Below are positions 8,651 to 17,920 of a stretch of 64,000 nt of DNA, piece after piece. The notes beneath the pieces were generated by a model. That model did not search any database and was not told the origin of the DNA. It saw only the letters and a list, made by a program, of their open reading frames with translations. Every line of letters begins with the position of its first letter. Within the stretch, counting starts at the first letter, position 1. The translations under genes and the position numbers were made by a program. Origin of the DNA: Roseovarius nubinhibens ISM (GTDB taxonomy: Bacteria; Pseudomonadota; Alphaproteobacteria; Rhodobacterales; Rhodobacteraceae); assembly GCF_000152625.1 (NCBI RefSeq), contig NZ_CH724156.1:3402602-3466601 (forward strand), in the 5' to 3' direction.

Positions 8651-11119
8651 ATGGCAAGACTACTCAAATGGGTGATCCGCATCACCGGAGCGGCGCTGCT
8701 GCTCGGCCTGATCGCGGTCGGCGTGTTCTATATGCTGCTGTCGCGCTCGCTGCCCGACTATGACAAGAGCCTCGCCGTCTCCGGGCTCACCGCCCCGGTC
8801 GAGATCGTGCGCGACAATGCCAATGTGCCGCATGTCTTTGCGGCCTCCGACCGCGATGCCTATTTCGGCCTCGGCTATGCCCATGCCCAGGACCGGCTGT
8901 GGCAGATGACGACCCTGCGCCGCACCGCCCAGGGCCGGCTCTCCGAGGTCTTCGGCACCCGCACGCTCAATATTGATAAGCTCTTGCGCCGGCTCGATCT
9001 TTACGGCGCGGCCCGCGCCTCGGTCGAGATGCAGGATAGCGAAACCCTGATCGCCCTCGACGCCTATGCCGCCGGGGTCAACGCGCGGCTCGAAGAGATC
9101 AACAGCGATGCTTTGGGCCGTGGCGCGCCAGAGATGTTCCTCTTCAACGCGCCGATCTCGCCCTGGCAGCCCGCCGACAGCATCGCCATCCTGAAACTCA
9201 TGGCGCTGCAACTCTCGGGCCATCTCGCCCATGAGGTGCGCCGCACCCGGGTCTCGCTCATGCTCAATGACAAGGACCGGCTGCGCGACATCCTGCCCGA
9301 CGATCCGGGCCAGGGCATCGCCGCCCTGCCCGAATATGCGAGCCTTTTCCCGCCCCAGAGCCTGCCGCGCTATGCCGAAACCACCCGGATGCCGCGCGAC
9401 CCGTTGTCGCCCTTCGCGCCGCCGGAACTCGCAGGCGCCTCGAACGCCTGGGCCGCCGCCCCGGCCCGCTCCGCCGCCGGTGGCACGCTGCTGGCCAATG
9501 ATCCGCATCTGGGCTTTTCCGCCCCCGGCGTCTGGTATCTGGCGCGGCTCGATCTCGCCTCGGGCGGGGTGATCGGCGGCACGATCCCCGGCATTCCCGC
9601 CATCATCGTCGGCCGCAGCGCCCGGCTCGGCTGGGCGGTCACCTCCTCCTATCTCGACGACCAGGACCTCTTTATCGAGAAACTGAACCCCGAGAACCCC
9701 GAGCAATATCAAACCCCTGACGGGTTCAAAGCGTTCGAGACACGCAATTCCATCATCCAGATCAAGGACCATGATCCGGTCACCATGACGCTGCGCTGGA
9801 CCGACAATGGCCCGGTGCTGCCCGGCACCCATTACGATCTCGGCACCGTGACGCCCAAGGGCCATGTCGCCGCCCTCGCCTGGACCGCGCTGAGCCGCCG
9901 CGACACCACGATGAGCGCCGCGATTGAGCTGATGTCCGCCGCCGATGTCTCCGAGGCGCTCGAGGCGGGCGAACGCTATATCGCGCCCTCGCAGAACCTG
10001 ACGCTGGTCGATCAGAACAACATCGCCATGAAGCTGGTGGGCGCCATGCCCCGCCGCGCCGCAGACCACGAAAGCCAGGGCCGCATGCCAAGCCGCGGCT
10101 GGATCGCCCGCAACCGCTGGCAGGGCCGCATCCCCTACGCCGACAACCCCGAATTCATCGCCCCGCGCGGTGGCATTCTCGGCAACACCAACAACAAGAC
10201 CGTGGATCAGCCCTTCCCCAACCATGTGAGCTTTGTCTGGGGCGACACCCAACGCATCCACCGCTGGGAACGGCTCATGCAGGGGCGCGAGGTCCACACC
10301 CGCGACAGTTTCATCGAGGCCCAGCTCGACACGGTGAGCTTTACCGCCCGCTCGATCCTGCCGCTGATCGGCGCTGATCTGTGGTTCACCGGCACCCCCT
10401 CGCCCGAAGGCACCCAGGAACGTCTGCGCGAGGACGCGCTGCGGCTTCTGGCCGATTGGAACGGCGAGATGAACGAACATCAGCCCGAGCCGCTGATCTA
10501 TGCCGCTTGGCTGCGCGCGCTACAGGTGCGCCTCGCCAAGGACGAGCTCGGCCCGCTGATCGAGGAATTCACCCATGCCGATCCGGTCTTTATCGAACGG
10601 GTCTACCGCGATGTGGACGGGGCCGCGATCTGGTGCGACGTGCGCCAGTCGAGCCCTCAGGAGACCTGCACCGACATCGCCCGGCTGGCGCTCGACGATG
10701 CGCTGGTCTGGATCTCGGATCGCTACGGCAATGCGCTCGAATCGCTCCGCTGGGGCGATGTGCATCAGGCCACCCATGACCACCCGGTTCTGGGCGAGGT
10801 GCCGGTGCTGCGCTATTTCGTCAACATCCGCCAATCGACCAGCGGCGGCGATCACACGCTCCTGCGCGGCCGCACCATCGGCGAGGGGCCGAACCCCTAT
10901 CACAACGTCCATGGCGCGGGCTATCGCGGGGTCTATGATTTTGCCGATCCCGACAGCAGCGTCTTCATGATCTCGACCGGCCAGTCCGGCCATTTCCTGA
11001 GCCGCCATTACGACGACATGGCCCAGCTCTGGCGGCGCGGCGAATATATCCCGATGTCGCTCGATCCCGATCTGGCCCGCGCCGCCTCGGTCGGTGTGAC
11101 CCTGCTCAGCCCGCGTTAA
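8651..11119 (+). CDS. Penicillin acylase family amidohydrolase (periplasmic Ntn hydrolase)
   Basis: An 822-residue precursor. Residues 8-30 form a single hydrophobic segment (signal anchor or signal peptide). The alpha-chain motif GYAHAQDRLWQM lies near residue 78. The self-cleavage site and N-terminal nucleophile is Ser264 in GASNAW, followed by the beta-chain motif LLANDPHLGF and later NNKTVDQPFPNHVSF. The family cleaves amide-linked acyl groups (penicillins, acyl-homoserine lactones, other N-acyl compounds), so quorum-signal degradation is possible but unproven. It reads divergently from the dehydrogenase gene. Its stop codon lies inside a perfect 18-bp palindrome. Confidence 0.9.
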   Translation: MARLLKWVIRITGAALLLGLIAVGVFYMLLSRSLPDYDKSLAVSGLTAPVEIVRDNANVPHVFAASDRDAYFGLGYAHAQDRLWQMTTLRRTAQGRLSEVFGTRTLNIDKLLRRLDLYGAARASVEMQDSETLIALDAYAAGVNARLEEINSDALGRGAPEMFLFNAPISPWQPADSIAILKLMALQLSGHLAHEVRRTRVSLMLNDKDRLRDILPDDPGQGIAALPEYASLFPPQSLPRYAETTRMPRDPLSPFAPPELAGASNAWAAAPARSAAGGTLLANDPHLGFSAPGVWYLARLDLASGGVIGGTIPGIPAIIVGRSARLGWAVTSSYLDDQDLFIEKLNPENPEQYQTPDGFKAFETRNSIIQIKDHDPVTMTLRWTDNGPVLPGTHYDLGTVTPKGHVAALAWTALSRRDTTMSAAIELMSAADVSEALEAGERYIAPSQNLTLVDQNNIAMKLVGAMPRRAADHESQGRMPSRGWIARNRWQGRIPYADNPEFIAPRGGILGNTNNKTVDQPFPNHVSFVWGDTQRIHRWERLMQGREVHTRDSFIEAQLDTVSFTARSILPLIGADLWFTGTPSPEGTQERLREDALRLLADWNGEMNEHQPEPLIYAAWLRALQVRLAKDELGPLIEEFTHADPVFIERVYRDVDGAAIWCDVRQSSPQETCTDIARLALDDALVWISDRYGNALESLRWGDVHQATHDHPVLGEVPVLRYFVNIRQSTSGGDHTLLRGRTIGEGPNPYHNVHGAGYRGVYDFADPDSSVFMISTGQSGHFLSRHYDDMAQLWRRGEYIPMSLDPDLARAASVGVTLLSPR

Positions 11120-11126
11120 CGCGGGC
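11109..11126. terminator. Perfect 18-bp palindrome over the stop codon
   Basis: GCCCGCGTTAACGCGGGC is its own reverse complement and includes the TAA stop at 11117-11119. It can form a short GC-rich hairpin, but there is no T run, so an intrinsic terminator or a transcript-protecting hairpin is only suggested. Confidence 0.4.
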
Positions 11127-11147
11127 CGAGCACCCGGTTTCGGGCAC

Positions 11148-11187
11148 AGTCGTTTTACCGTCGCAATACCGACGTCTTACCGACAGG
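11148..11187 (+). repeat. 11-bp-period iteron repeat (intergenic)
   Basis: TTACCGTCGCAATACCGACG, then TCTTACCGACAGG: three heptamers (one with a T substitution) at exact 11-bp spacing. It is followed by GGGGATTTCCGGGG, which matches the tail of the other intergenic copies. It lies between the convergent acylase and DmdA-like genes. Confidence 0.8.
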
Positions 11188-11210
11188 GGATTTCCGGGGT
11201 TAACGCCGCG

Positions 11211-12332
11211 CTACCCGGCGCCAAACCCGGCCCGAGGTTCGACCCGACGACGCCCTTCTGCCATCTCGACATAGAGGCTCTCGCCCGTCTCCTCGATCCC
11301 CGTCGAGATCATCCCGACGCCGATATTCGCACCGAACCGCTGCGAATAGACCGCCTCGCTGAGGACACCGGCAGGCGCGCCTTGGCCCGTCAAAACCGGC
11401 AGCCCATGCTCGAACCCTTGGATCGGAGCGCCCTCGATCACATAGGACACCCGCCGCCGCGCCGCCCCCTCGCGGCGCAGCCTGAGCAACGCTTCACGAC
11501 CGACAAAATCCTCGGGCTTGTCGAAATCGACCAGCGCCCCAAGTCCGATTTCAAAGGGATTGCAAGGGTTTACCTGCAGCCTTCCATCCGCCCCATAGGA
11601 CACAAGCCCGCTCTCGATCCGCTCGAGATCATTCGGCGCGCCGGGCCGGATGCCATAGGGAGTGCCCGCCGCTTTCACCATCTGCCAGAGCTCCGCCCCC
11701 CGCGTCCCATCCTGCAGATAGAGCTCGAACCCGCCCTGTTTCGACCAGCCCGACCGCGCCAAGACCAAGGGAATACCGCGCAGCTCCGTCTGCCGGAACC
11801 CAAAGTATCTAAGCTCCGTCACCCAATCCCCAAAGAGATCCGCCACCACCCGCTCGGCCTTGGGCCCCTGGATCGCGAGCGGCGAGACATCCGGCTCATG
11901 CACCTCCACATCGAACCCCCGCTCCGCCGCAATCGCACTCGCCCAGAGCTCGATATCGCTATCCGCAATCGACAGCCAAAACCGCCCATCGCCCAGCTTC
12001 AACAGCACCGGATCATTGATCAGCCGCCCCGCATGATCGCAGATCGGCACATAGCGTCCCTGACCCACTTTCGCCCCCCGCATGTCGCGCGTCGTCAGAT
12101 ACTGGATCAGCCGCGCCGCATCGGGTCCGGCAATCTCCACCTGCCGCTGCGCCGCCACGTCCCACATCGCCACCCCGGTCATGAGCGCGTCGTACTCCGC
12201 CTGTGGATCTCCGAAATGCGCCGGAATAAACATATGATTATAGACGGAAAAACACGCCACCCCATCCGCCACGGTGGCGTCGAAATACACTGATTTCCGG
12301 TTGTTGGGCCCAATGCCGATCTGAAACACCAT
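11211..12332 (-). CDS. DmdA-like / GcvT-family tetrahydrofolate-dependent demethylase or aminomethyltransferase
   Basis: About 373 residues, in the size range of DMSP demethylase DmdA. Motifs recalled from marine DmdA are present: SVYNHMFIPAHF near the N-terminus, WDVAAQRQVEIAGPDA, VSPLAIQGPKAERV near 175, and ARSGWSKQGGFELYL near 215; the Gly-Trp-Ser-Lys block belongs to the folate/substrate region. DmdA moves a methyl group from dimethylsulfoniopropionate to THF. Roseobacters also carry paralogues of unknown substrate, so this is called DmdA-like only. The start at 12332 gives the usual length; the frame extends upstream through the divergent lrp promoter and gene. It is likely regulated by the divergent Lrp-type protein. 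Confidence 0.75.
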   Translation of the reverse strand: MVFQIGIGPNNRKSVYFDATVADGVACFSVYNHMFIPAHFGDPQAEYDALMTGVAMWDVAAQRQVEIAGPDAARLIQYLTTRDMRGAKVGQGRYVPICDHAGRLINDPVLLKLGDGRFWLSIADSDIELWASAIAAERGFDVEVHEPDVSPLAIQGPKAERVVADLFGDWVTELRYFGFRQTELRGIPLVLARSGWSKQGGFELYLQDGTRGAELWQMVKAAGTPYGIRPGAPNDLERIESGLVSYGADGRLQVNPCNPFEIGLGALVDFDKPEDFVGREALLRLRREGAARRRVSYVIEGAPIQGFEHGLPVLTGQGAPAGVLSEAVYSQRFGANIGVGMISTGIEETGESLYVEMAEGRRRVEPRAGFGAG

Positions 12333-12441
12333 TCCGATTTCCCATCCTTGATTGCCGAGGAACTGGGTCGCAAGATATGGATATTCCGTGCAAGCTGTGG
12401 TCAAAATAGCCAGAGTTTTGGCAGAATATTGCAAGGGCCCC

Positions 12442-12915
12442 ATGGACCGGCTGGACATCCGCATCGTCGACATTCTGCAACGCCGGGGCGATCTGACCCA
12501 TGCCGAGCTGGCCGAGGCCGTGGGCTCGACCCCCTCGACCTGCCTACGCCGGGTCCGCAGCCTGCAAAAGGCGGGCATCCTGACCCGCAATGTCTTTCTC
12601 GCCGATGGCGCAAAGCTGGGCCGTGGCCTCAGGGCGATCATCACCGTCACCACCAAGGATTACGATCTCGCCCGCCGCGCGGCCTTTGCCAAATCCGTGG
12701 GCGCCGAGCCCGCGATTTCCTATGCCTATGGGGTGACGGGAGATCTGGATGCGATCCTGATTGGCAATTTTCGCGATATGGTCGAGTATCAGGCCACCTG
12801 CGACAGGCTCTTTGACGGGGATAAAAACATCACCCGTTACACGACCCATTTCATCTCGGAAACCTACAAGGACGATCCGGCCATCCCCTGCGACCCGGCC
12901 CTGTCAGGGGGCTGA
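12442..12915 (+). CDS. Lrp/AsnC-family transcriptional regulator
   Basis: A 157-residue regulator: N-terminal winged helix (DRLDIRIVDILQRRGDLTHAELAEAVGSTPSTCLRRVRSL, residues 2-41) and C-terminal RAM effector domain (AYGVTGDLDAILIGNF, residues 94-109). The start at 12442 has an AAGGG element 4 nt upstream; a longer frame from 12352 would put unrelated residues before the helix-turn-helix. It is divergent from the DmdA-like gene. The 109-bp intergenic space is AT-rich for this genome (TTTTGGCAGAATATTGCAAG) and probably holds Lrp-type sites controlling both genes. Confidence 0.9.
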   Translation: MDRLDIRIVDILQRRGDLTHAELAEAVGSTPSTCLRRVRSLQKAGILTRNVFLADGAKLGRGLRAIITVTTKDYDLARRAAFAKSVGAEPAISYAYGVTGDLDAILIGNFRDMVEYQATCDRLFDGDKNITRYTTHFISETYKDDPAIPCDPALSGG

Positions 12916-12925
12916 GCCACCGCGT

Positions 12926-14203
12926 TTACAGGTCTTGGAACTGCCCCGCCTGCCGCGCGGTCCAGCGCAGATCGAACTCCCAGCCCTCATCGGTCTGCCG
13001 TTCGGCCTCCACCACGCCCTGATCAAAGAGCCACGCCCGGCGCCGCCCTTCGCCAAAGCCGAGCGTGATCGTCGCCTCGTGCTGCACCCCGCTGAGCGCC
13101 TCGGTGGCCTGATCGACAAAGGCTTCCATCCCCTCGCCGCTCACCGCCGAGACAAGGATCACCTCCTCGCGCCGCGCCGCCTGATTGGCAAAGGTCTCGC
13201 GCGCCTCCGGGTCGAGCAGATCGGCCTTGTTCCACAGCTCGATGCGGGGCGTGCCCTCGGCCACGTCGAGGCTCTCGAGAATGGCCTCCACGTCGCGCGC
13301 CTGCTCTTCCGTCTCGGGATGCGAAATGTCGCGCACATGCACCACGAGATCGGCGCTCACCACCTCTTCGAGCGTCGCCCGGAACGCCGCCACCAGCTCG
13401 GTCGGCAGGTCCGAAATGAACCCCACCGTATCGCTGAGGATCACATCCGGCCCGCCATGCGGCAGCGACACCTTGCGCATCGTCGGATCGAGCGTCGCAA
13501 AAAGCATGTCCTTGGCCATCACGTCCGACCCGGTCAACCGGTTGAAAAGCGTGGATTTCCCGGCGTTGGTATAGCCCACCAGCGCGACAATCGGAAACGG
13601 CACCTTGGCCCGCGCCGCACGGTGCAGGGTCCGGGTCTTCACGACCTTTTCCAACTGCCGCCGCAGCCGCACGAGCTGATCATCGATCGCCCGCCGGTCG
13701 GCCTCGATCTGGGTTTCCCCCGGACCGCCGACAAAGCCAAGCCCGCCGCGCTGCCGCTCGAGGTGGGTCCAGGCCCGCACCAGCCGCGTCCGCTGATAGC
13801 TGAGCGCCGCCATCTCGACCTGCAGCACGCCCTCGCGGGTCGCGGCACGGTCGCTGAAAATCTCAAGGATAAGCCCCGTCCGGTCCAGAAGCTTGAGCCC
13901 CCAAGCCTTTTCGAGATTGCGCTGCTGCACCGGCGTCACCGGCCCGTCGATCAGCACGAGATCGACCTCATTCGCCTCGAGCCGCGCCTTCAGCTCTTCG
14001 ATCTTGCCCGACCCAAAGAGCGCCCCGGGATGCGGTTTCGGCAGGCGCACGATCTCGGACCCCACCACGTCGAGACCCGGCAAGGCGACGCCAAGCGCCA
14101 CGGCCTCTTCGAGCGCCCGCTTGGGATCGCGGTCGTCATTCTGGCCATATATATCTGGATGCAGGACCCAGGCACGGGTCACCGCGGGATCATGTGACGT
14201 CAC
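12926..14203 (-). CDS. hflX: Ribosome-associated GTPase HflX
   Basis: A 425-residue GTPase that binds the 50S subunit and helps recycle or rescue stalled ribosomes. The N-terminal HflX domain holds the motif [15 protein letters not shown]; the GTPase domain holds G1 [12 protein letters not shown] (about residues 210-221), G3 DTVGF (near 262) and G4 NKAD (near 325). The GTG start at 14203 overlaps the hfq stop by 4 nt (GTGA), so hflX is probably translationally coupled to hfq, the order usual in alpha- and gammaproteobacteria. Confidence 0.95.
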   Translation of the reverse strand: MTSHDPAVTRAWVLHPDIYGQNDDRDPKRALEEAVALGVALPGLDVVGSEIVRLPKPHPGALFGSGKIEELKARLEANEVDLVLIDGPVTPVQQRNLEKAWGLKLLDRTGLILEIFSDRAATREGVLQVEMAALSYQRTRLVRAWTHLERQRGGLGFVGGPGETQIEADRRAIDDQLVRLRRQLEKVVKTRTLHRAARAKVPFPIVALVGYTNAGKSTLFNRLTGSDVMAKDMLFATLDPTMRKVSLPHGGPDVILSDTVGFISDLPTELVAAFRATLEEVVSADLVVHVRDISHPETEEQARDVEAILESLDVAEGTPRIELWNKADLLDPEARETFANQAARREEVILVSAVSGEGMEAFVDQATEALSGVQHEATITLGFGEGRRRAWLFDQGVVEAERQTDEGWEFDLRWTARQAGQFQDL

Positions 14204-14439
14204 GCGTCCTCGTCACCGTCATACAGGTTGACCGGCTGCGCGGGCATGATGGTCGATACCGCGTGCTTGTAGACAAGCTGGCTCTGGCCATCGCGGCGCA
14301 GCAGGATGCAGAAATTGTCAAACCAGGTGATCACACCCTGCAGCTTGACACCATTGATCAGGAAGACCGTGACCGGAGTCTTGGTCTTACGCACTTGGTT
14401 GAGAAATGCGTCCTGCAAATTCTGACGGTCTGAAGCCAT
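14200..14439 (-). CDS. hfq: RNA chaperone Hfq
   Basis: A 79-residue Sm-like protein that forms a hexameric ring and pairs small RNAs with mRNAs; in Rhodobacter-type bacteria it affects nitrogen control. The Sm1 block is [21 protein letters not shown] and the Sm2 block is [12 protein letters not shown], with the proximal-face YKHA residues intact. Start 14439 is chosen because [14 protein letters not shown] is the conserved N-terminus and GAGGGT lies upstream; the frame runs open to 14502 but those codons are not conserved. It follows trkH in the ntr-trk-hfq block. Confidence 0.97.
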   Translation of the reverse strand: MASDRQNLQDAFLNQVRKTKTPVTVFLINGVKLQGVITWFDNFCILLRRDGQSQLVYKHAVSTIMPAQPVNLYDGDEDA

Positions 14440-14547
14440 TGTACCCTCAAAGCCTTTTTTCTTGCGCGGTGCCGCGGATCGGCCCCGATTTTCAATCTTC
14501 ATTAAGTATGAAGATCAATCGACGCTTATTCCAGCCCTAAAATGCAA

Positions 14548-14579
14548 CCGGGACAAACACCTCCGCCGGTTGTGCCCGG
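14548..14579 (-). terminator. Candidate hairpin between trkH and hfq
   Basis: An imperfect inverted repeat (CCGGG-CACAAC on the minus strand pairing with GTTTGTCCCGG) lies just after the trkH stop, followed by a weak TTTT. It may attenuate read-through from the ntr-trk genes, with hfq then having its own promoter in 14440-14547. Confidence 0.35.
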
Positions 14580-14585
14580 CTCGGC

Positions 14586-16106
14586 TTAATCCCGCCACAG
14601 GCCGGGGTTCAGCAATGCGATGATCGCCAGCGTCTCAAGCCGCCCGATCACCATCGCCGCACAGAAGGTGAGCTTGGCCCATGGCCCGATGGTCAGCAGG
14701 TTGATCGGCACTTCGAGCGCCGAATGGGTCAGCGGCCCGGTGGTCGACAGCCCCGCCACCGACAGCACCAGCGCCTGTTCAAACCCGATGCCCAGCGCCG
14801 AGAACACCACCGACAAAAACGCCAGCGACAGCGCGAAGAGCATGAAGAAGATCCACGCCACAAAGGCCCCCTGCCGCCGGATCCGACGGCTCCGCGCCCC
14901 CGCCCGTCCCACCGACGACGGATGGATCAGCCGCTCCATCTCCCGCGTCCCCGCGAGATAGAGCGCATAGACCCGCAAGAGCTTGACGCCCCCCGCCGTG
15001 GTCGCCACCCCGCCGCCCATCACCGCGAGCCCCATCAGGATCAGCCCCGAGGTCTCGAGCCCCGACCAATCCTGCGCCGCGTCCCAATAGGCGCTCTCGA
15101 ACCCGGTGGTCGACAGGAACGACAAGACACTGAACGCCCCACCCCAAAGCGCCTGAAACGCCGCGAGCCAGCTCTGCCCCTCGGTCACATCGAGCGTGCC
15201 AAGCCAATGCCGCGCAAAAAGCGCCAAGGGCACCCCCACCACCATGATCACGCCGAGGCGAAATTCTGGATCGTTCCAAAGCCCCGGCCGCGCCGTGGTC
15301 ACCGTGTCCGACGAAAACGTCAGCCGCGACAGCGCGAAGGTGAGAAAGAGGAAAATCACCGCCTCGCCGGCGATGCCCGATTGCGCATTCTGCAACCCGC
15401 CCACCGCGGAAATCCCGCTCGTGGCCATGGTCGACATGGCATGCACAAGGCCGACCAGAGGCCGGTCGCCGCCGACCAGCAGGCAGAGCCACATGATCAC
15501 CGTGAGACCGACATAGACCGGCGCCAGCGTCACCGTCGCCCGCCCCAGCCGCCGCGACGCCGAGGCGCGTTCAAACCGGTCGAACCGGGTGCCGCCCTGC
15601 CCCGGCTCCGCCGTCGCCGTGACCTCGAACCCGCCGAGGTTGAGCTGCGCCAGAACCGCCGAGGCCGAGACCCACATCAACAGCCCGCCGAGCCAGCCGA
15701 TCATGCCGCGCCACAGATGCAGGCTATCGCGCAGCCGCCCCGGCTCGTCAAAAAGCGTGGCGCCGGTGGTGGTCAGGCTCGACACCATCTCCACATAGGC
15801 GTTGAGATAGCTCGTCGTGCCGAGCCCCTCGTAAAACGGGATCGCCAGAAACAGCGGCAATACTGAATAGGTGAGGAAGAGCGAAAACAGGTTGGCGAGA
15901 TCATTGTCGGTGCGGCGCGGCCCGGTGCTCATCGCCACGCCGGTGAGAGACACCAGCGCCAGCCCCAGAATGCCGGTATAGAAAAAGCTCCGCGCAATCG
16001 TGTGATCTTCGAGCAAAAGCGCATGAAAGGCCGGTAGAAACATTGCCAGCGCCGCAATCCCCGCGAGGATCAGAAACAGGGGCAATCTGGCCAGATACGC
16101 CAACAT
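14586..16106 (-). CDS. trkH: Trk/Ktr potassium transporter membrane subunit TrkH
   Basis: A 506-residue inner-membrane K+ channel-like subunit with about ten to twelve helices. The four selectivity-filter loops of the family are visible: SLTTTGATL near residue 110, STMATSGISAVG near 230, LSFLSTTGFESA near 330 and AGLSTTGPL near 460. The start at 16106 follows the trkA stop by 4 nt; upstream codons in frame are trkA shadow. It works with TrkA, the cytosolic NAD(H)-binding gating subunit encoded just upstream. Confidence 0.93.
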   Translation of the reverse strand: MLAYLARLPLFLILAGIAALAMFLPAFHALLLEDHTIARSFFYTGILGLALVSLTGVAMSTGPRRTDNDLANLFSLFLTYSVLPLFLAIPFYEGLGTTSYLNAYVEMVSSLTTTGATLFDEPGRLRDSLHLWRGMIGWLGGLLMWVSASAVLAQLNLGGFEVTATAEPGQGGTRFDRFERASASRRLGRATVTLAPVYVGLTVIMWLCLLVGGDRPLVGLVHAMSTMATSGISAVGGLQNAQSGIAGEAVIFLFLTFALSRLTFSSDTVTTARPGLWNDPEFRLGVIMVVGVPLALFARHWLGTLDVTEGQSWLAAFQALWGGAFSVLSFLSTTGFESAYWDAAQDWSGLETSGLILMGLAVMGGGVATTAGGVKLLRVYALYLAGTREMERLIHPSSVGRAGARSRRIRRQGAFVAWIFFMLFALSLAFLSVVFSALGIGFEQALVLSVAGLSTTGPLTHSALEVPINLLTIGPWAKLTFCAAMVIGRLETLAIIALLNPGLWRD

Positions 16107-16110
16107 CGGA

Positions 16111-17487
16111 TCAGAAAAAGTCGATCGAGACCTGGAGGAGCTGCTCGACCGCAGGCACATCCGAAGCCAGCGCGAAGATCACCATCACATCGCCTTCTTC
16201 GATGCGCAGACCGCCGCTCGGTTTGTGAATCTCATGGCCCTTCTTGACCGCCCCGACCAGCACGCCTTCGGGGAAATCGATGTCGCGGATATGCACGCCC
16301 GCCACCGAGGAGGTCGACAGCACCTGCGCCTCGATCACCTCGGCCTCGGCATCGCCGATGGAATAGACGCCGCGCACCCGGCCATGCCGGATATGGCGCA
16401 GGATCGAACTCACCGTGGTGGCGCGCGGGTTGATATAGGCGTCGATCCCCATCGGCTCCATCAGCGGGATGAGCGTCGGATCATTGATCAACGAAATCGC
16501 CAGAGGACAGCCCTCCGCCTTGCCGCGCACCGCCGCAAGAAGGTTGGTCTTGTCATCATCCGTGACCGCCAGCACCGCATCGGCCCGGCTCACCCCCGCC
16601 TCATTGAGAAGCGTCGCGTCGAGCGCATCGCCATTGAGAACGATGGTCCGCTCGAGCGCATCCGCCGCGCGTTCGGCACTGGCGCGGTTGCGCTCGATCA
16701 TCTTGGCCCGGATGCCGCCGCCGCGCTCTTCGAGCGCCTGCGCCACGGTGAGCCCGACATTGCCGCCGCCAAGGATCACCACCCGCTCCTGCCGCTTGGT
16801 GGTCTTGCCGAACACCTCGAGCAGACGCGGCACATCCTCATTCGGGGCAAAGGCATAGATTTCATCGCCCGCGAAAAGCTGATCGCCCGCATCCGGCGCG
16901 AAAAGCCGCCCCTCGCGCCGCACCGCGAGCACGATCACCCGCAGCGTCGAGAAGAGATCATTGAGCTGCCGCAAGGGCGTGTTGAGCACCGGACAATCCT
17001 GTTCGAGCCGCAACCCCATGAGCTGCGCCTCATCTTCGAGGAAACTCTCGCTGTCAAAGGCCGCCGGATATTTGAGCCGCCGCAGCGCCGCCTCGGCCAC
17101 CTCCCGCTCGGGGCTGATCACCACGTCAATCGGCATGTGATCGCGCCGGTAGAGATCGGAATAAATCGCGTCGAGATAGGACTGGCTGCGCAGCCGGGCA
17201 ATCTTGCGCGAGATGTTGAACACCGAATGCGCCACCTGACAGGTGACCATGTTCACCTCGTCCGAATGGGTCGCGGCGATGATCATGTCGGCGTCATTGG
17301 CGCCGGCCCGTTTGAGAATGTCGGGATAGCTGGCAAAGCCCCACAAGCCCTGAACATCAAGCGTGTCGGTCGCACGCCGCACCAGTTCGGGATTGTTGTC
17401 CACAACGGTCACGTCGTTCTTCTCACCAGAGAGATGGCGGGCGATTTGCCAACCGACCTGACCCGCGCCACAGATAATGACCTTCAT
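16111..17487 (-). CDS. trkA: Trk system potassium uptake regulatory protein TrkA
   Basis: A 458-residue cytosolic protein with two RCK repeats. The first Rossmann motif is MKVIICGAGQVGWQIA at residues 1-16; the second, VVILGGGNVGLTVAQAL, is near residue 234. Each is followed by a TrkA-C domain, the last ending LRIEEGDVMVIFA. It binds NAD(H) and gates TrkH. Start 17487 puts the glycine-rich motif at the N-terminus as in the family. It is encoded 109 bp downstream of the 106-aa membrane-protein gene and 4 bp from trkH. Confidence 0.95.
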   Translation of the reverse strand: MKVIICGAGQVGWQIARHLSGEKNDVTVVDNNPELVRRATDTLDVQGLWGFASYPDILKRAGANDADMIIAATHSDEVNMVTCQVAHSVFNISRKIARLRSQSYLDAIYSDLYRRDHMPIDVVISPEREVAEAALRRLKYPAAFDSESFLEDEAQLMGLRLEQDCPVLNTPLRQLNDLFSTLRVIVLAVRREGRLFAPDAGDQLFAGDEIYAFAPNEDVPRLLEVFGKTTKRQERVVILGGGNVGLTVAQALEERGGGIRAKMIERNRASAERAADALERTIVLNGDALDATLLNEAGVSRADAVLAVTDDDKTNLLAAVRGKAEGCPLAISLINDPTLIPLMEPMGIDAYINPRATTVSSILRHIRHGRVRGVYSIGDAEAEVIEAQVLSTSSVAGVHIRDIDFPEGVLVGAVKKGHEIHKPSGGLRIEEGDVMVIFALASDVPAVEQLLQVSIDFF

Positions 17488-17596
17488 GCCTGCCCTGTCT
17501 TTTGGCCCTTGGGGCTTTTTGCATGGCAGGTTGCGGGGCAAGGGTCAACGGGTTTATCCGCCGCCCGATCCCGCATCCCGCGCCCCTGCGACGCCC

Positions 17597-17917
17597 TCAC
17601 GAGAGCCATGTCCAAAGCCCCCAAATCGCCATCAGCAGTAAGATGAACGCGAAATACCGCTCCGGCCCCACCGTCGCCTCCACCACGAGCGATAGAACAC
17701 ACTGCGCGGTGATATAGGCCGACGCCAGCCCGAGCAGCAGCGCGATCCAGCGAATGACGTTCCAGACCCCGTCATCGCCCGGCGGCAGGCCCGGCCCGCC
17801 AAAGAGAAACACCCCGAACCCCGCCAGCGCCAGCACGAGGAAAAGCCCGGTGAGCATCGCGGCCTCCTTGACGCTGCGTGCCTTTTCCTCTGGGCTGCGG
17901 CGCGGGAACAGCTGCAT
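17597..17917 (-). CDS. Small three-helix membrane protein between ntrX and trkA
   Basis: A 106-residue membrane protein with helices at about residues 20-40, 53-75 and 85-104, and a charged N-terminus (FPRRSPEEKARSVKEA). It begins 3 nt after the ntrX stop, so it is probably co-transcribed with ntrYX. I do not recognise a family. Its position suggests a role linked to the sensor operon or K+ transport, but this is only inference. Confidence 0.7.
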   Translation of the reverse strand: MQLFPRRSPEEKARSVKEAAMLTGLFLVLALAGFGVFLFGGPGLPPGDDGVWNVIRWIALLLGLASAYITAQCVLSLVVEATVGPERYFAFILLLMAIWGLWTWLS

Positions 17918-17920
17918 GAT

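Noticed and set aside
8660..10480. A 606-codon open frame antisense to the penicillin-acylase-family gene
   Set aside because: It is a shadow frame produced by high G+C codon use; the sense frame carries complete family motifs and the antisense product has none.
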